Counted from the stretch's first letter, positions 34,362-44,203 are shown. The stretch: DNA of 64,000 nucleotides from Hymenobacter elongatus (GCF_004745955.1 NZ_SRLD01000012.1:1-64000), one strand, 5' to 3'. A program made the numbers and translations. Notes: a model not told the origin generated them from the sequence alone.

Positions 34362-35054
34362 TTAATTTTTTCGGCTCGCCGGGCGCGTATTTGTTGAGCG
34401 CGTAGGCTGGCGGGTCTTACTTGCCGGAGCAGCGCTTCCGTCCGAGTCCGTAGCCGCGTCAGTTTCAGCGGCTGGTGTTTTGGGAGTCGTGACCGTGCGT
34501 ACGGCTCCTTTTTGCCCGGGCTGATTGCGGTCTTCAGAAGCTAAACCCAATTCTTCCAGCACAAATTCCGTGTAGTCATGGATTGGGTTGGTGTAGAGCA
34601 TCGTCAGATCCCCGGCCTTGTCGAAGACAATGCCCAGCTGTTTTTTCTTGGCTACTTTCTCAATCGACTCGAACACCTGATCCTGCACGGGCTTGGTAAG
34701 CTCCTGACGCTTCTTGAACAGCTGCCCTTCGTAGCCAAATATCTTGTTTTGGTACGCCTTGACGTCCTGCTCCTTCTTGAGAATCTCGTCTTGCCGCTTT
34801 TTCTTCATCGGCTCCGTCAACAGTACTTCCTCGACCTGATAGTTACGATATAGCTTGTCAAGGTCTTTTTTCTGGCTCTCAATTTCTTTCTGCCAGTTTC
34901 CCGACAGCGTGTTCAATTCCTGCTGAGCCTGTGCGTAGGCAGGCATCTTGCTCATCACAAACTCGGAGTCGACGTAGCCGAATTTCTGGGCTACTGCAGC
35001 CGGCGCGCTCAGGAGGAATGCTGCTCCCAAGAGAAAAGAATGAAGCTTTTTCAT
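34362..35054 (-). CDS. OmpH/Skp-family periplasmic chaperone (second copy)
   Basis: A 230-residue OmpH with a signal peptide (MKKLHSFLLGAAFLLSAPAA), FGYVDSEFVMSKMPAYAQAQ, a coiled-coil arm (about residues 50-130), and KQLGIVFDKAGDLTMLYTNP before a Pro/Thr/Asp-rich tail. It follows bamA by 42 bases and precedes the other ompH by 42 bases. The tandem pair next to bamA is common in Bacteroidota, and the two may form mixed trimers. Confidence 0.9.
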   Translation of the reverse strand: MKKLHSFLLGAAFLLSAPAAVAQKFGYVDSEFVMSKMPAYAQAQQELNTLSGNWQKEIESQKKDLDKLYRNYQVEEVLLTEPMKKKRQDEILKKEQDVKAYQNKIFGYEGQLFKKRQELTKPVQDQVFESIEKVAKKKQLGIVFDKAGDLTMLYTNPIHDYTEFVLEELGLASEDRNQPGQKGAVRTVTTPKTPAAETDAATDSDGSAAPASKTRQPTRSTNTRPASRKN

Positions 35055-35096
35055 GTTCGGGTAGAGAAAGTAGCTGGCGGCGCAGCCTGCCAAGTA

Positions 35097-37610
35097 TTAG
35101 CGAATCTGCTGGCCAATGATGAAGTGGAAACGACCTTTTTCCTGTGTAGCCTGCCCGGCACTGTACCGGGGCACCGCATCGAAACCATAGCCGTAATCGA
35201 AGCCAAGCAAACCGAATGCCGACATGAAAATACGCGCCCCTACCCCCACCGAGCGGTAGAGCTTGTAAGGGTTATACTGACGGTACGATTCGAAAGCATT
35301 GCCGGCTTCGGCAAAGCTGAGCACATACACCGTTGCCGCCGGGTTCAAGGAAACCGGATAGCGCATTTCCAGTACGAACTTGTTGTAGGCTACCCCAGTT
35401 GAGCTGGGACTTTGTATTGCGTTGGGGCTGTTAGGGTCCTCATATCCGCGTAAGCCAATAAACTCGGTGCCCACTACGAAGTTGGAAGAGCCACCAAAAC
35501 CCAGGCCCGCACCACCAAGCTTGAAGCGCTCAAAAGGGCCAATTTCCCGGTTGGAGTTGTACGTGCCGATGAAGCCGAAGTGTGCCCGGGTATTTAACAC
35601 CAGTTTGCCGACGATAGGAGTGAACCAGGATGCGTCGAACATCCACTTATGAAATTCGATCCACTCGTTCACGTTTGGATGCGCGCCCTTGAAGATTGAG
35701 TATGGAGGGGTTAAGCTCAAGCTCAACGACAGCGACGAACCCCGACGGGTATAGGTCGGGTTGTCGATGCTATTGCGGGACAGAGTGGTATTCAACGTGA
35801 TGTTGCTGGCAGTCCCGTTCTGGAAATTCGCGAACAGCGGATAATCCTTGGTCTCGTACTGCGTAGCCGATAGTGAGTTGCTCAGCGTGAAGTAATCATC
35901 GGGCCAGCGCAACCGACGGCCCAAACTAACTGATGCCGTATTACTTTTAATAAAGCTGCCGTTTTTAATATCAAAGCTACCGCCGTTAGTCAGCCGGTTG
36001 ACAGTCCGATTCAGGCTGAATGACAAAGAATTAGGCTTCCGACCGCCCAGCCACGGCTCAGTAAAGGAGAAGGAATAGGCCTGATACTGCAAGCCATTCG
36101 CCTGCACGTTCAGCGCCAGACGCTGCCCGTCGCCGGCTGGTACGGGCGTCCAGTTGCGTAGAGTGCTGGCTTTACGCAGCGAGAAGTTGTTGAACACAAG
36201 GCCAACAGTACCGATGAAGCCTGCAGCCCCACCCCAACCACCCGAAAGGGTAATTTGGTCAGAAGGCTTCTCAACCACCGTATAGTTAATGTCAACCGTT
36301 CCCTCAGCTTGGTTAGGCACCGGGTTCAGACCGATTTTTTCCGGGTCGAAGTAGCCCAAAGTAGCAATCTGACGCTGGGAGCGAATCAGCAGTTCCCGGT
36401 TAAATTTGTCGCCGGGCAGCGTCTGTAATTCGCGGCGCAGCACATGGTCGCTGGTTTTGGTATTACCCGCAATGTTCACCTCTTTGATGCGAGCCTGGAC
36501 TCCCTCGGTGATGCGCATTTCGATGTCAATCGAGTCTCCTTCCACTTTGGTTTCCACTGGGTCGATGCCAAAGAACAAATAGCCGTCATTCATGTAGAGC
36601 GACGTAATATCCTGCCCCGTGGGGTTGTAGTTCATCCGCTTCTCCAGCGTTTCCTTGCTGTAAGTGCTTCCTTCCTTAATAGCCAGTACCGACGCCAGCG
36701 TTTTGTCGTCGTAGAGGTAGTTGCCATTCCAGGTAATATTCCGGAAGTAGTACTTCGAGCCCTCATCTACCTTGATGCGCAAGGCCAACCCATCTTCCGT
36801 GCGTACCAGCGTGTCGGATACAATTGCCGCGTCGCGGTAGCCCTCGCCGTTGTAGAAGTCCAGCAGCAGCTGTTTATCGGCTTCGTACTCGCTCTTCTGG
36901 AACTTGCCAGCGGTCAAAATCTTGTACGACTTACGCTCCTTGGTCTTTTTGAGCTTGCCCTTCAGCTTCCGGTCCGTGAAGGCATTGTTTCCCTCAAACG
37001 CAATATCCCGAATCCGAATTTTGCTGCCTTTGTCCACCGCAATATTTAACACCACACTATTGGACAGGGTCGAATCCGGCACTTGCACAATCGTGGCCTT
37101 GGCATCCAGAAACCCCTTATTTGTGTAGAACTTCCGTACCTGCGTTTTGGTGTTGTTCAGCAGCGCGTCGGTTACTACTTTACCCCGGATGAGCTTGATT
37201 TTATTTTTCAACTCATCGGCTTGGCCTTTGCTGATACCTGTAAACTCAAACTTGGAAAGCCGAGGACGCTCTTTCAAATTAAAATCCAGAAAGATGCGCG
37301 TCCCCTCGATACGGGTAGTCGACACACTCACGTCGCCCAGGATACCTTGGTCCCAGAGCCGGCGGATGGCTTTGCCGATTTCCTCGCCCGGAATGGAAAT
37401 CGGGTCGCCTATTTTCAGCCCTGTCAGGCCAATAAGCGTATTCGTGTCTAAGTAGGAAGCGCCACTGACGGTAATACCGGCCAACTCGTACCGTTGGGGC
37501 TCGGCCCCAGCCGCCGTCGGGGTCTGCGCCCATGCGTTGGGTACACAAATAGCCCCACCAAGGGCGAGTACGGTCAGGAACAAGAAGAATCTAGTCTGGA
37601 AGGAAATCAT
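35097..37610 (-). CDS. bamA: outer-membrane protein assembly factor BamA
   Basis: An 837-residue Omp85 protein that folds beta-barrel proteins into the outer membrane. It has a signal peptide, then five POTRA repeats (about residues 40-430, e.g. ELAGITVSGASYLDTNTLIG, VEGDSIDIEMRITEGVQARI) and a 16-strand barrel with GLGFGGSSNFVVGTEFIGLR and the terminal GRFHFIIGQQIR. It sits between uppS (8 bases upstream) and the two ompH genes, in one probable transcript. Confidence 0.96.
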   Translation of the reverse strand: MISFQTRFFLFLTVLALGGAICVPNAWAQTPTAAGAEPQRYELAGITVSGASYLDTNTLIGLTGLKIGDPISIPGEEIGKAIRRLWDQGILGDVSVSTTRIEGTRIFLDFNLKERPRLSKFEFTGISKGQADELKNKIKLIRGKVVTDALLNNTKTQVRKFYTNKGFLDAKATIVQVPDSTLSNSVVLNIAVDKGSKIRIRDIAFEGNNAFTDRKLKGKLKKTKERKSYKILTAGKFQKSEYEADKQLLLDFYNGEGYRDAAIVSDTLVRTEDGLALRIKVDEGSKYYFRNITWNGNYLYDDKTLASVLAIKEGSTYSKETLEKRMNYNPTGQDITSLYMNDGYLFFGIDPVETKVEGDSIDIEMRITEGVQARIKEVNIAGNTKTSDHVLRRELQTLPGDKFNRELLIRSQRQIATLGYFDPEKIGLNPVPNQAEGTVDINYTVVEKPSDQITLSGGWGGAAGFIGTVGLVFNNFSLRKASTLRNWTPVPAGDGQRLALNVQANGLQYQAYSFSFTEPWLGGRKPNSLSFSLNRTVNRLTNGGSFDIKNGSFIKSNTASVSLGRRLRWPDDYFTLSNSLSATQYETKDYPLFANFQNGTASNITLNTTLSRNSIDNPTYTRRGSSLSLSLSLTPPYSIFKGAHPNVNEWIEFHKWMFDASWFTPIVGKLVLNTRAHFGFIGTYNSNREIGPFERFKLGGAGLGFGGSSNFVVGTEFIGLRGYEDPNSPNAIQSPSSTGVAYNKFVLEMRYPVSLNPAATVYVLSFAEAGNAFESYRQYNPYKLYRSVGVGARIFMSAFGLLGFDYGYGFDAVPRYSAGQATQEKGRFHFIIGQQIR

Positions 37611-37618
37611 TCGAAAAC

Positions 37619-38365
37619 TTACGAAACGGTTAGCTGCTCACTGGTTTTGCCAAAGCGCCGCTCCCGGCGCTGGTAGGCATGGATGGCGTCGTAGAGGTGC
37701 TCGCGCCGGAAATCCGGCCACAGCACATCCGTGATATAAAGTTCGGTGTAGGCCAGCTGCCACAACAGGAAGTTGCTGATGCGCTGCTCTCCACTTGTGC
37801 GTACCAACAGTTCCGGATCGGGCATACCCGCCGTTACCAGATAGCCCGCAATGGTTTGCTCGCTTATGTCCTGGGGCCGCACCGTGCCAGCGGCTACATC
37901 AACAGCCAAACGCTGCGCTGCTTGTGTTAGATCCCAACGCCCACTATAGCTTAAGGCCAACACCAGCGTCATGCGCGCGCCATCTTTGGTCAGCTCAATG
38001 GCTTCGCGTAGCTCTCGCTGGCAAGACTCCGGCAGGATTTCCGTTTGGCCAATTGCTTGCAGACGAATACTGTTCTTGAGAAGCGTCGGCGTTTCGTGCC
38101 GGATAGTATGCACCAGTAGCTGCATCAAAGCCATTACCTCGTGCTTGGGGCGGGCCCAGTTCTCGGTGGAGAAAGCATACATGGTCAAGAACTGAACGCC
38201 AAGCTCAGCAGCGCCTTCCACCGTGTCGCGCACGGCCGTGATGGCACTTTGGTGCCCAAAGATGCGCAGGCCACCTTTCTGTTTGGCCCAGCGGCCATTA
38301 CCGTCCATGATGACGGCAACATGGGCAGGAATATTCTGAGTGTCTAGTTCGGACCGGGCGGCCAT
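37619..38365 (-). CDS. uppS: isoprenyl transferase (undecaprenyl diphosphate synthase)
   Basis: A 248-residue cis-prenyltransferase making the C55 lipid carrier for peptidoglycan and surface glycans. The catalytic Asp21 is in VIMDGNGRWAKQKG; other landmarks are FLTMYAFSTENWARP, LALSYSGRWDLTQA and the C-terminal DPELLVRTSGEQRISNFLLW. It is immediately upstream of bamA and shares the envelope cluster. Confidence 0.95.
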   Translation of the reverse strand: MAARSELDTQNIPAHVAVIMDGNGRWAKQKGGLRIFGHQSAITAVRDTVEGAAELGVQFLTMYAFSTENWARPKHEVMALMQLLVHTIRHETPTLLKNSIRLQAIGQTEILPESCQRELREAIELTKDGARMTLVLALSYSGRWDLTQAAQRLAVDVAAGTVRPQDISEQTIAGYLVTAGMPDPELLVRTSGEQRISNFLLWQLAYTELYITDVLWPDFRREHLYDAIHAYQRRERRFGKTSEQLTVS

Positions 38366-38434
38366 CGGTACTTTTTGCGTAAAGAGGCCGCAAGTTACGC
38401 AAATGGTTGCATTTAGCCCGGCCTAGTCTGACTT

Positions 38435-39184
38435 CTACCGCAACAGCTTAGGATTTGCCTTGTAAGAGTCCGGGCAATTAATCTTGTAAAAAGTATAGGA
38501 GATGCTCACGCCATTGTAAAAATACCAGTCCTGGTCGTGCGTATTCACCAGCACAGCATTCTGGGTGCCGAGATTATCTATTTCATCGGTGAAGGCTTTG
38601 CGAGCACCGGCTTCCAGGCCCAGGTTCCACCGGGGCGTTAGGGCGAGCTTGAGGCCAATGCCCGCCGGTATGGCCAACCCAACCGTATTGCCACTCTTTT
38701 CCAGCTGGTCGAGGCCAGCGTTACTGATGGTGCGGGTACGGGCTAAGAAGCCCGCCACACCCACAAAAACGTAGGGTGTGAAATGGACCTTCTCTTTGCG
38801 GTTTCGGTAGTCGAAGAAATTATATTCCACAGCTGCCCCCGCTTCTAAGATGTTGCCTTTGGTATTGGCCTGTCGATAGGCCGGCAATGGGGCTGTATTC
38901 CCATTCACCCCTCCTACGTTGGCATCGTCGGCCCGCACCAAGCCCCATAAGAAGTTCCCCCGCAGGGTAATGGGTGCAGAAATATCCTTACGATAAAAGA
39001 CAGTGGCCGCCGGGCGGTTGTTCCGAAACTGATACGCTGGGGCAAGCTCCCCTTTGTAGACCATTCCTCCGATGCCGATACCTAACTCACTGGTATTTTG
39101 AGCGGCGGCGGTAGAAATAAAAAAAACACTCCCTGCTTGCACCAAGCAAACAAGGAGTGTTTTGAAGAGATTCGAATGCGTCAT
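38435..39184 (-). CDS. DUF6089-family outer-membrane beta-barrel protein
   Basis: A 249-residue secreted protein with a signal peptide (LLVCLVQAGSVFFISTAAA, then QN) and a small barrel-like pattern: SELGIGIGGMVYKGELAP, GNILEAGAAVEYNFFDYRN, HFTPYVFVGVAGF and a terminal WYFYNGVSISYTFYKINCP. It belongs to the DUF6089 family, which sits upstream of uppS-bamA in many Bacteroidota; its exact role is not known. A second homologue lies just upstream. Confidence 0.85.
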   Translation of the reverse strand: MTHSNLFKTLLVCLVQAGSVFFISTAAAQNTSELGIGIGGMVYKGELAPAYQFRNNRPAATVFYRKDISAPITLRGNFLWGLVRADDANVGGVNGNTAPLPAYRQANTKGNILEAGAAVEYNFFDYRNRKEKVHFTPYVFVGVAGFLARTRTISNAGLDQLEKSGNTVGLAIPAGIGLKLALTPRWNLGLEAGARKAFTDEIDNLGTQNAVLVNTHDQDWYFYNGVSISYTFYKINCPDSYKANPKLLR

Positions 39185-39225
39185 TAGACTAGCTGTAAGT
39201 GAAACTTGACAGCCAGTATAACTGG

Positions 39226-40122
39226 CTATCGGAATTTGGGGCTTTTAACGCGGGGAGCCAAGATGTAGTTTACGTTGATACCCGTAACGATGTACCAATC
39301 TTTCTCATTGCCTTTGCCGCGCATTTCGCCGGGCACGTTGAAGTTGGTGAAAGGACCGTCGTCGGTGCGGGTAATACCACGACCGAAGTACTTAGCCTCT
39401 GCGCTACCTAGCTTGGCATCATCAACATAGGTCTGGCTAACGTCGTCGAGGTAGTCGCTGAACGTCTTGCGCCAGCCGATTTCCAGGCCAATATCAAAGC
39501 TTTTGTTGACTTTGTAACGAACACCGCCACCGAAAGGAATAGAAAAGTTAGTCAGGCTGTAGTCGACGCCTTCCGTCTTGAGAGGCTGCAGATTCACATA
39601 CGAGCCTTCCGATACATTGCTCACGTCGCCACCTTTCACCAACCCCTTGGGATTGTGGTGGAACACGCCAATACCAGCGAATACGTACGGCACGAAGTCT
39701 GGGCGCTTGATGTAGTTGTTACGGTTGGCAATCAGATCGAAAACACCTACTGCCGACAGTTCCACGATATCGTTGCGGAAGTTCATGTTCCGGTGGTAAC
39801 GAAACCGGGCGTCTGGATCGGTAGGATCAGCGGCTTTCTCGTCGTCGCCGGTGATACGGCCATAAGAAAAGGCTAAACGAGCCGAAATACGGGGAGCAAA
39901 CCGGTGGGTGAAATTTACCCCGATGTTGGGGCGGGTGGCAGCGAAGCGCAAGCTAGGGATGCTAGCCTTGGGCACGATGTCACCGAAGTAGTTCATCGCA
40001 TTGAGGCTGACGCCAACGGAGTTGTACTGCTTCCGCTTACTAAACTGTTGCGCACTCGCCTCTGTGGCGACCAGCGAAACCACTAGCAGCAAAGCCAAGA
40101 CGTGGGTGAAGAATTGCTTCAT
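39226..40122 (-). CDS. DUF6089-like outer-membrane beta-barrel protein
   Basis: A 298-residue secreted protein with a signal peptide (VLALLLVVSLVATEASA) and alternating strands: NSVGVSLNAMNYFGDIVP, RPNIGVNFTHRFAPRISARL, FVPYVFAGIGVFHHNP, ending WYIVTGINVNYILAPRVKS. It resembles the next gene in plan (FGGGVRYKVNKSFDIGLEIG against AGIGLKLALTPRWNLGLEAG), so the two look like diverged tandem paralogues. A TACTTTTG promoter box is found upstream. Confidence 0.82.
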   Translation of the reverse strand: MKQFFTHVLALLLVVSLVATEASAQQFSKRKQYNSVGVSLNAMNYFGDIVPKASIPSLRFAATRPNIGVNFTHRFAPRISARLAFSYGRITGDDEKAADPTDPDARFRYHRNMNFRNDIVELSAVGVFDLIANRNNYIKRPDFVPYVFAGIGVFHHNPKGLVKGGDVSNVSEGSYVNLQPLKTEGVDYSLTNFSIPFGGGVRYKVNKSFDIGLEIGWRKTFSDYLDDVSQTYVDDAKLGSAEAKYFGRGITRTDDGPFTNFNVPGEMRGKGNEKDWYIVTGINVNYILAPRVKSPKFR

Positions 40123-40196
40123 ATTGAGCGAAATTAAGGATATGCGAAGGTTTAGAAGAGTCGTTAAATCCGTAGGGACACGAGTTCAGTCAGTGA

Positions 40197-40204
40197 CAAA
40201 AGTA
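40197..40204 (-). promoter_or_regulatory. -7 promoter box upstream of the DUF6089 pair
   Basis: The minus strand reads TACTTTTG (TAnnTTTG), 74 bases before the ATG at 40122. It could start a transcript covering the DUF6089 pair, uppS, bamA and both ompH genes. No -33 box is clear. Confidence 0.4.
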
Positions 40205-40257
40205 GAGGTTGGCGGGAACTTAAAAAAGAAATACAGGAAAAAGTCAATGTATTACAG

Positions 40258-41145
40258 TCAGATACCCACCGGATTCCGCTTGTCGAGGCCCCAATTCAAC
40301 TTACTGCGCAACGTGGTCAGAAAGTTAACATGATTGAGTTTGACAAGCCGGGCAGCGAAGTTTTCACGCCGCACCGCAATTTGAATACCCGCGTCGACGG
40401 CGACCGAGCGCGAATCGAGCGACAGCAGAAAGTTGTTGCTTCGGCCTTCAATCTCGAAGGAAATCACGCTACGGTCGGACACGATGATGGGGCGAACGTT
40501 CAGATTGTGCGGACATACGGGAGCAATGATAAAATTGTTGGTTTGGGGCAGCATTACCGGCCCGCCACAGCTGAGCGAATACCCGGTGGAGCCCGTTGGC
40601 GTGGCTACGACCAAGCCATCGGCCCAGTAGGAGTTGAGGTATTCGCCGTCGATATACGTATGCACGACAATCATGGAGGACGTGTCGCGCTTTAAAATGG
40701 AAAATTCATTGAGCCCAAAATTAATGCCATCAAATACTTCCGGGTCTGTATCGACCCGAATCAGGCTGCGCTCCTCCAGCACGAAGTGGCCTTTGTAGAG
40801 CGCATCAATAGCTTGGGCAATGCGCTCGACGGTGATGGTAGCCAGGAAACCCAAACGGCCAGTGTTGATCCCTAAAATCGGAATTTGCAGCGCGCCAACA
40901 TAGGTGACGGTATCGAGCAAGGTGCCATCGCCACCGATGCTGAACACGAACTGGACGCCGCGCAGCGAGTCGCCGCGGCGAAATGTCCCGATACCTTCGG
41001 GAAGCCGCAGCCGGTTGTCGAGGTAAGTACGAAAGGACTCGACGATGATGACTTCCGTCTGGCGCGCGACTAAATCGTCGAGAAGCGCCTGCAGAAACGG
41101 TAAGGTTTCTTCGTCGAAAGGTTTGCCGAGAATAGCGATTTTCAT
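40258..41145 (-). CDS. nadK: NAD kinase
   Basis: A 295-residue kinase that phosphorylates NAD to NADP. The GGDGT motif is in VFSIGGDGTLLDTVTYVG, followed by ILGINTGRLGFLAT, the NE-type motif in FGLNEFSILKRD, and ATPTGSTGYSLSCGGPVM. N-terminus and length are normal. It lies between the D15-like gene and the DUF6089 pair on the same strand. Confidence 0.96.
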   Translation of the reverse strand: MKIAILGKPFDEETLPFLQALLDDLVARQTEVIIVESFRTYLDNRLRLPEGIGTFRRGDSLRGVQFVFSIGGDGTLLDTVTYVGALQIPILGINTGRLGFLATITVERIAQAIDALYKGHFVLEERSLIRVDTDPEVFDGINFGLNEFSILKRDTSSMIVVHTYIDGEYLNSYWADGLVVATPTGSTGYSLSCGGPVMLPQTNNFIIAPVCPHNLNVRPIIVSDRSVISFEIEGRSNNFLLSLDSRSVAVDAGIQIAVRRENFAARLVKLNHVNFLTTLRSKLNWGLDKRNPVGI

Positions 41146-41183
41146 AACAAAAACTTAACCAGCCCGCCGTGTGGAAGGCCAGG

Positions 41184-42623
41184 TCAGATGGGGAATTCGG
41201 TGCGCAAAAAAAACCCGCCCTGTCTGTGCACATTGCGGGTATACTCCAGCGTCAGGACCCGGTCGTAGTAGGTAACCAGGTGTAAACCGACGCCCAAAGA
41301 GGCCTGTAGCCGGTTTGGCAGCTGGTTGCCAAGCGCTGTAGCCCGGCTGCCTACGTAACCGGCATCGGCAAAGGTATTTAAATATACAACCAGCGGAATG
41401 CTGTTGATTTTCGGGTTGCTTATTCCTTGCAGCCTGAGCCGGCCCAAATCGAGCAGTTGGTACGAAAGGCCTTGCCGCAACAGGCCATACTGACGGCCAT
41501 CGACTACGTACTGATCGTAGCCGCGCACTAATTCCCCGTAGCCAAGCGCCCGATTGTCGGCGTAGGCAACGCGGCGGCCAAGGCGCAATTGGCCTTGCAC
41601 CCCGACAGTATAGTAGAAGTCGTGGCCAAGTGCCATGTACTTGGCAGCCTGCACCCGGAGCGTGGTGAGAGCCGGCGCGGAAGCAATGAATCCCCGATGT
41701 AATACGCTGGCCTGTACATAGTGTCCCGTCAGAGGATAGGCAAAGGTATTGCGGTGGTTAAGAACCGCTGTTAGAGCCAGATCCAGATAAGCACGGCGCG
41801 GCGCGCCCAGAAAGTACTCGGGATTGAGCCGCACGACGGAGTCGGAAATTGTTTCCCGATGATAGGATACGTCCAGCAGCGCACGCCGCTGCACGGAATA
41901 GCGCCAGCGCAGCCCGGCAGTGACGTACTGCCGCTCGATGGGAAAACCGGCTTCATCCCGGAAAGTCACGAGGCGGTCTTGCACGGTGGCGTAATCGAGG
42001 GCGTGGCTGCGGTAGTAGGAAGCGCCGACACCAAAACCCAGACGCCGCAGCTTGCCGTAGCCGGGAGCATCGTAAAACAGCTCGTACTTGCGGTTGAAAC
42101 CCAGCTGTAGGTTACCCCGGATTTCCTCGTTGCGTCCCCGGAAATTCTTACGCACCACATGCAGCCCATAATCGACCCGCTGCCAACGGTCGGGGCGGTC
42201 GAGCCAGGAGCGGAAGTTGCGTTCGGCCAAGGAGAAGATGGGAACCGGGAAGGTGTACCACCGCTCCTGCAAGCTGAACAGCACCGTGATTTCACCGTCG
42301 CGGCATACCGTTTGGGCCAGCACGCCGTGGAAAATCTGCAGGTTGAACAGACGTAGCCGGTTGGCTTCCAACCGACGAGCCAAGTTGACTACGCTAATCG
42401 TGTCGCCCTCCCGGAAGTCCAACTCCGCCCGCAGAATCCGCTCCTTGGTCACTTCATTGCCCACAAACAGGATGGTAGCGACGCGTACGATCTGGTAGTC
42501 GGGGCACTGGGCCCGCACCACGCTGTCTGCGGGAGCCCGCCGGGTCGGGTCGGGCGAGGCAAGCGCTGGGGTGAGAGGTGAGGGCAGCCAGCCTAGCAGC
42601 AGGACGAGCAGGTAGGCAAGCAC
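41184..42623 (-). CDS. BamA/TamA-family (D15) outer-membrane protein with one POTRA
   Basis: A 479-residue Omp85-like protein. A signal peptide (MLAYLLVLLLGWLPSPLTP) is followed by a single POTRA-like region (about residues 45-120, VRATIL-type start VRVATILFVGNEVTKERILR) and a barrel of about 350 residues containing LGYGELVRGYDQYVVDGRQY and FADAGYV. The usual terminal aromatic is replaced by TEFPI. It resembles small D15 proteins that insert or export surface components. It lies between the CBS gene and nadK. Confidence 0.85.
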   Translation of the reverse strand: MLAYLLVLLLGWLPSPLTPALASPDPTRRAPADSVVRAQCPDYQIVRVATILFVGNEVTKERILRAELDFREGDTISVVNLARRLEANRLRLFNLQIFHGVLAQTVCRDGEITVLFSLQERWYTFPVPIFSLAERNFRSWLDRPDRWQRVDYGLHVVRKNFRGRNEEIRGNLQLGFNRKYELFYDAPGYGKLRRLGFGVGASYYRSHALDYATVQDRLVTFRDEAGFPIERQYVTAGLRWRYSVQRRALLDVSYHRETISDSVVRLNPEYFLGAPRRAYLDLALTAVLNHRNTFAYPLTGHYVQASVLHRGFIASAPALTTLRVQAAKYMALGHDFYYTVGVQGQLRLGRRVAYADNRALGYGELVRGYDQYVVDGRQYGLLRQGLSYQLLDLGRLRLQGISNPKINSIPLVVYLNTFADAGYVGSRATALGNQLPNRLQASLGVGLHLVTYYDRVLTLEYTRNVHRQGGFFLRTEFPI

Positions 42624-42638
42624 GCGGGGAAAGGGGTT

Positions 42639-43316
42639 TTATAAGCTCAAATATTTGAGCAGCGCGTCGAAGCGCTCCTGCTCGTTTTCGCCGACTTCGC
42701 CAGCCCCGCTGAACTGGGCCGTAATGAGGTAGCCAAACCGCTCGAGCGTGGCCGTGATACGAGCCATATTCGGGGTGTTTAGCTTTAGGGTCAGCCGAAT
42801 TTTGTAGGGGTCGTGTTCGTCCTGAGCCACATGGGCGCTGAGAATCTTGGCATTGTTCTCCTCGACGTAGCGGCTGATCTGGGTCAGGGAATAATCACGC
42901 TCCTCCATCGACAGCACCAGAATGCCGCCCTGGCCGGCTGCTATCGGCAGTTGGCCGAAGGCCGCCAGCGTATCGCTCACGGTCACGACGCCGAGGTATT
43001 CATTCTGGTCGTCGAGCACCGGCACCAGCTGCACTTTGTTCTGAATCGCCAGCTCCATGATGCTGTAGAAGTGCTGGTCGCGCTGCACGTGCACCTGCGC
43101 GAAGCCGAACGGCACATTGGTCAGCAACTCGTCGGGGTGCTCGTAATCCAGCAGGTCGGCCTCGGTGATGAGGCCCCGGTAGAGGCGATTTTCGAGCACG
43201 GGCAACTGGCCAACGTGGAATTCTTCCAGCCACTTGGCCGCTTTACCGGCTGAGTCCGACACTTTCAGTGGAGGAATCATTTGGTTGAGCAAGTCCTCAG
43301 CAATAATCGAGTGCAT
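42639..43316 (-). CDS. CBS-domain protein
   Basis: A 225-residue protein with two CBS motifs (about residues 8-60, PPLKVSDSAGKAAKWLEEFH, and 75-130, FYSIMELAIQNKVQLVPVLD) and a C-terminal ACT-like portion (RITATLERFGYLITAQFSGA). CBS pairs bind adenine nucleotides, so it is probably an energy or cofactor sensor. It is 15 bases from the downstream D15-like gene. Next to nadK it may sense adenine nucleotides, an inference. Confidence 0.85.
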   Translation of the reverse strand: MHSIIAEDLLNQMIPPLKVSDSAGKAAKWLEEFHVGQLPVLENRLYRGLITEADLLDYEHPDELLTNVPFGFAQVHVQRDQHFYSIMELAIQNKVQLVPVLDDQNEYLGVVTVSDTLAAFGQLPIAAGQGGILVLSMEERDYSLTQISRYVEENNAKILSAHVAQDEHDPYKIRLTLKLNTPNMARITATLERFGYLITAQFSGAGEVGENEQERFDALLKYLSL

Positions 43317-43399
43317 TGGCGGAAAGAACTGAAAGCCAGAAATAAACTAGGAAGACGGCGCGACGAGTAAGCCGGCAGGCGGTGGTTTTGTTCAGCCCC

Positions 43400-44179
43400 T
43401 TACGTCAGAGCTGGCTCCGGGGCCGTGCGTCGCAGAAACTGGCGCAGCAGCCGATTGAATTCCCGGGGGTGCTCCATCATGGGCACGTGCCCACAATGGT
43501 CGAGAAAGCGCAGTTCCGACTGCGGCAGTAGCCGATGAAACTCGTGGGCCACCACCGGTGGCGTTATCGTGTCGTTCAGCCCCCAGACCAGCAGCGTTGG
43601 TGCGGAAACCTTCGTCAGATCCTTGCCCAGATTATGCCGCTGGGCCGAGCGGGCGATGCTGATGATGCGCAGGCACTTGGTATTGGAATTGGTGACGCTA
43701 AAGACCTCATCCACGAGCTCTTTGGTGGCAATGCTGGGGTCGTAGAACGTGTAGCCCACGCGCTCCTGCACGAAGGCGTAATTGCCGCGCTTAGGAAAAG
43801 AGCCGCCCATGGAATCCTCGAACAGCCCGCTGCTGCCGGTAAGCACGATGCGCGTCACCATGTTGGGGTTGCGCAGCGCATATACCAGCGCAATGTGGCC
43901 ACCCAAGGAGTTGCCGAGCACCGTTAGGGGCTCGGTGAGCTGCACCTGCCGCAGGAAATCTTCGACGTAGCTCACCAAGCCTGGCACTCCGGCCTGGCTG
44001 AGGGGCATTTCATAGATGGGCAGTAGCGGAATCACGACCCGGTAGTCGGTGCTGAACTCCGCCACTACGTCCTGCCAGTTGCTGAGGGCCCCAAACAGGC
44101 CGTGGAGCAGCAGCAGCACCTCGCCGGTGCCTTCTGCTACATACTGAAAACCGTTCTGTTCCTTTATCTGCAATTCCAT
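43400..44179 (-). CDS. alpha/beta hydrolase
   Basis: A 259-residue hydrolase. The oxyanion region is LLLHGLFGALSNWQDV, the nucleophile Ser is in LGNSLGGHIAL, the acid is in LLVWGLNDTITPPVV, and the His is in FLDHCGHVPMMEHP, so the catalytic triad is complete. The substrate is unknown. It lies between CBS and glutamine amidotransferase genes on the same strand. Confidence 0.88.
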   Translation of the reverse strand: MELQIKEQNGFQYVAEGTGEVLLLLHGLFGALSNWQDVVAEFSTDYRVVIPLLPIYEMPLSQAGVPGLVSYVEDFLRQVQLTEPLTVLGNSLGGHIALVYALRNPNMVTRIVLTGSSGLFEDSMGGSFPKRGNYAFVQERVGYTFYDPSIATKELVDEVFSVTNSNTKCLRIISIARSAQRHNLGKDLTKVSAPTLLVWGLNDTITPPVVAHEFHRLLPQSELRFLDHCGHVPMMEHPREFNRLLRQFLRRTAPEPALT

Positions 44180-44203
44180 CTTCTCGGGAGATTTCGAGTC
44201 CGG

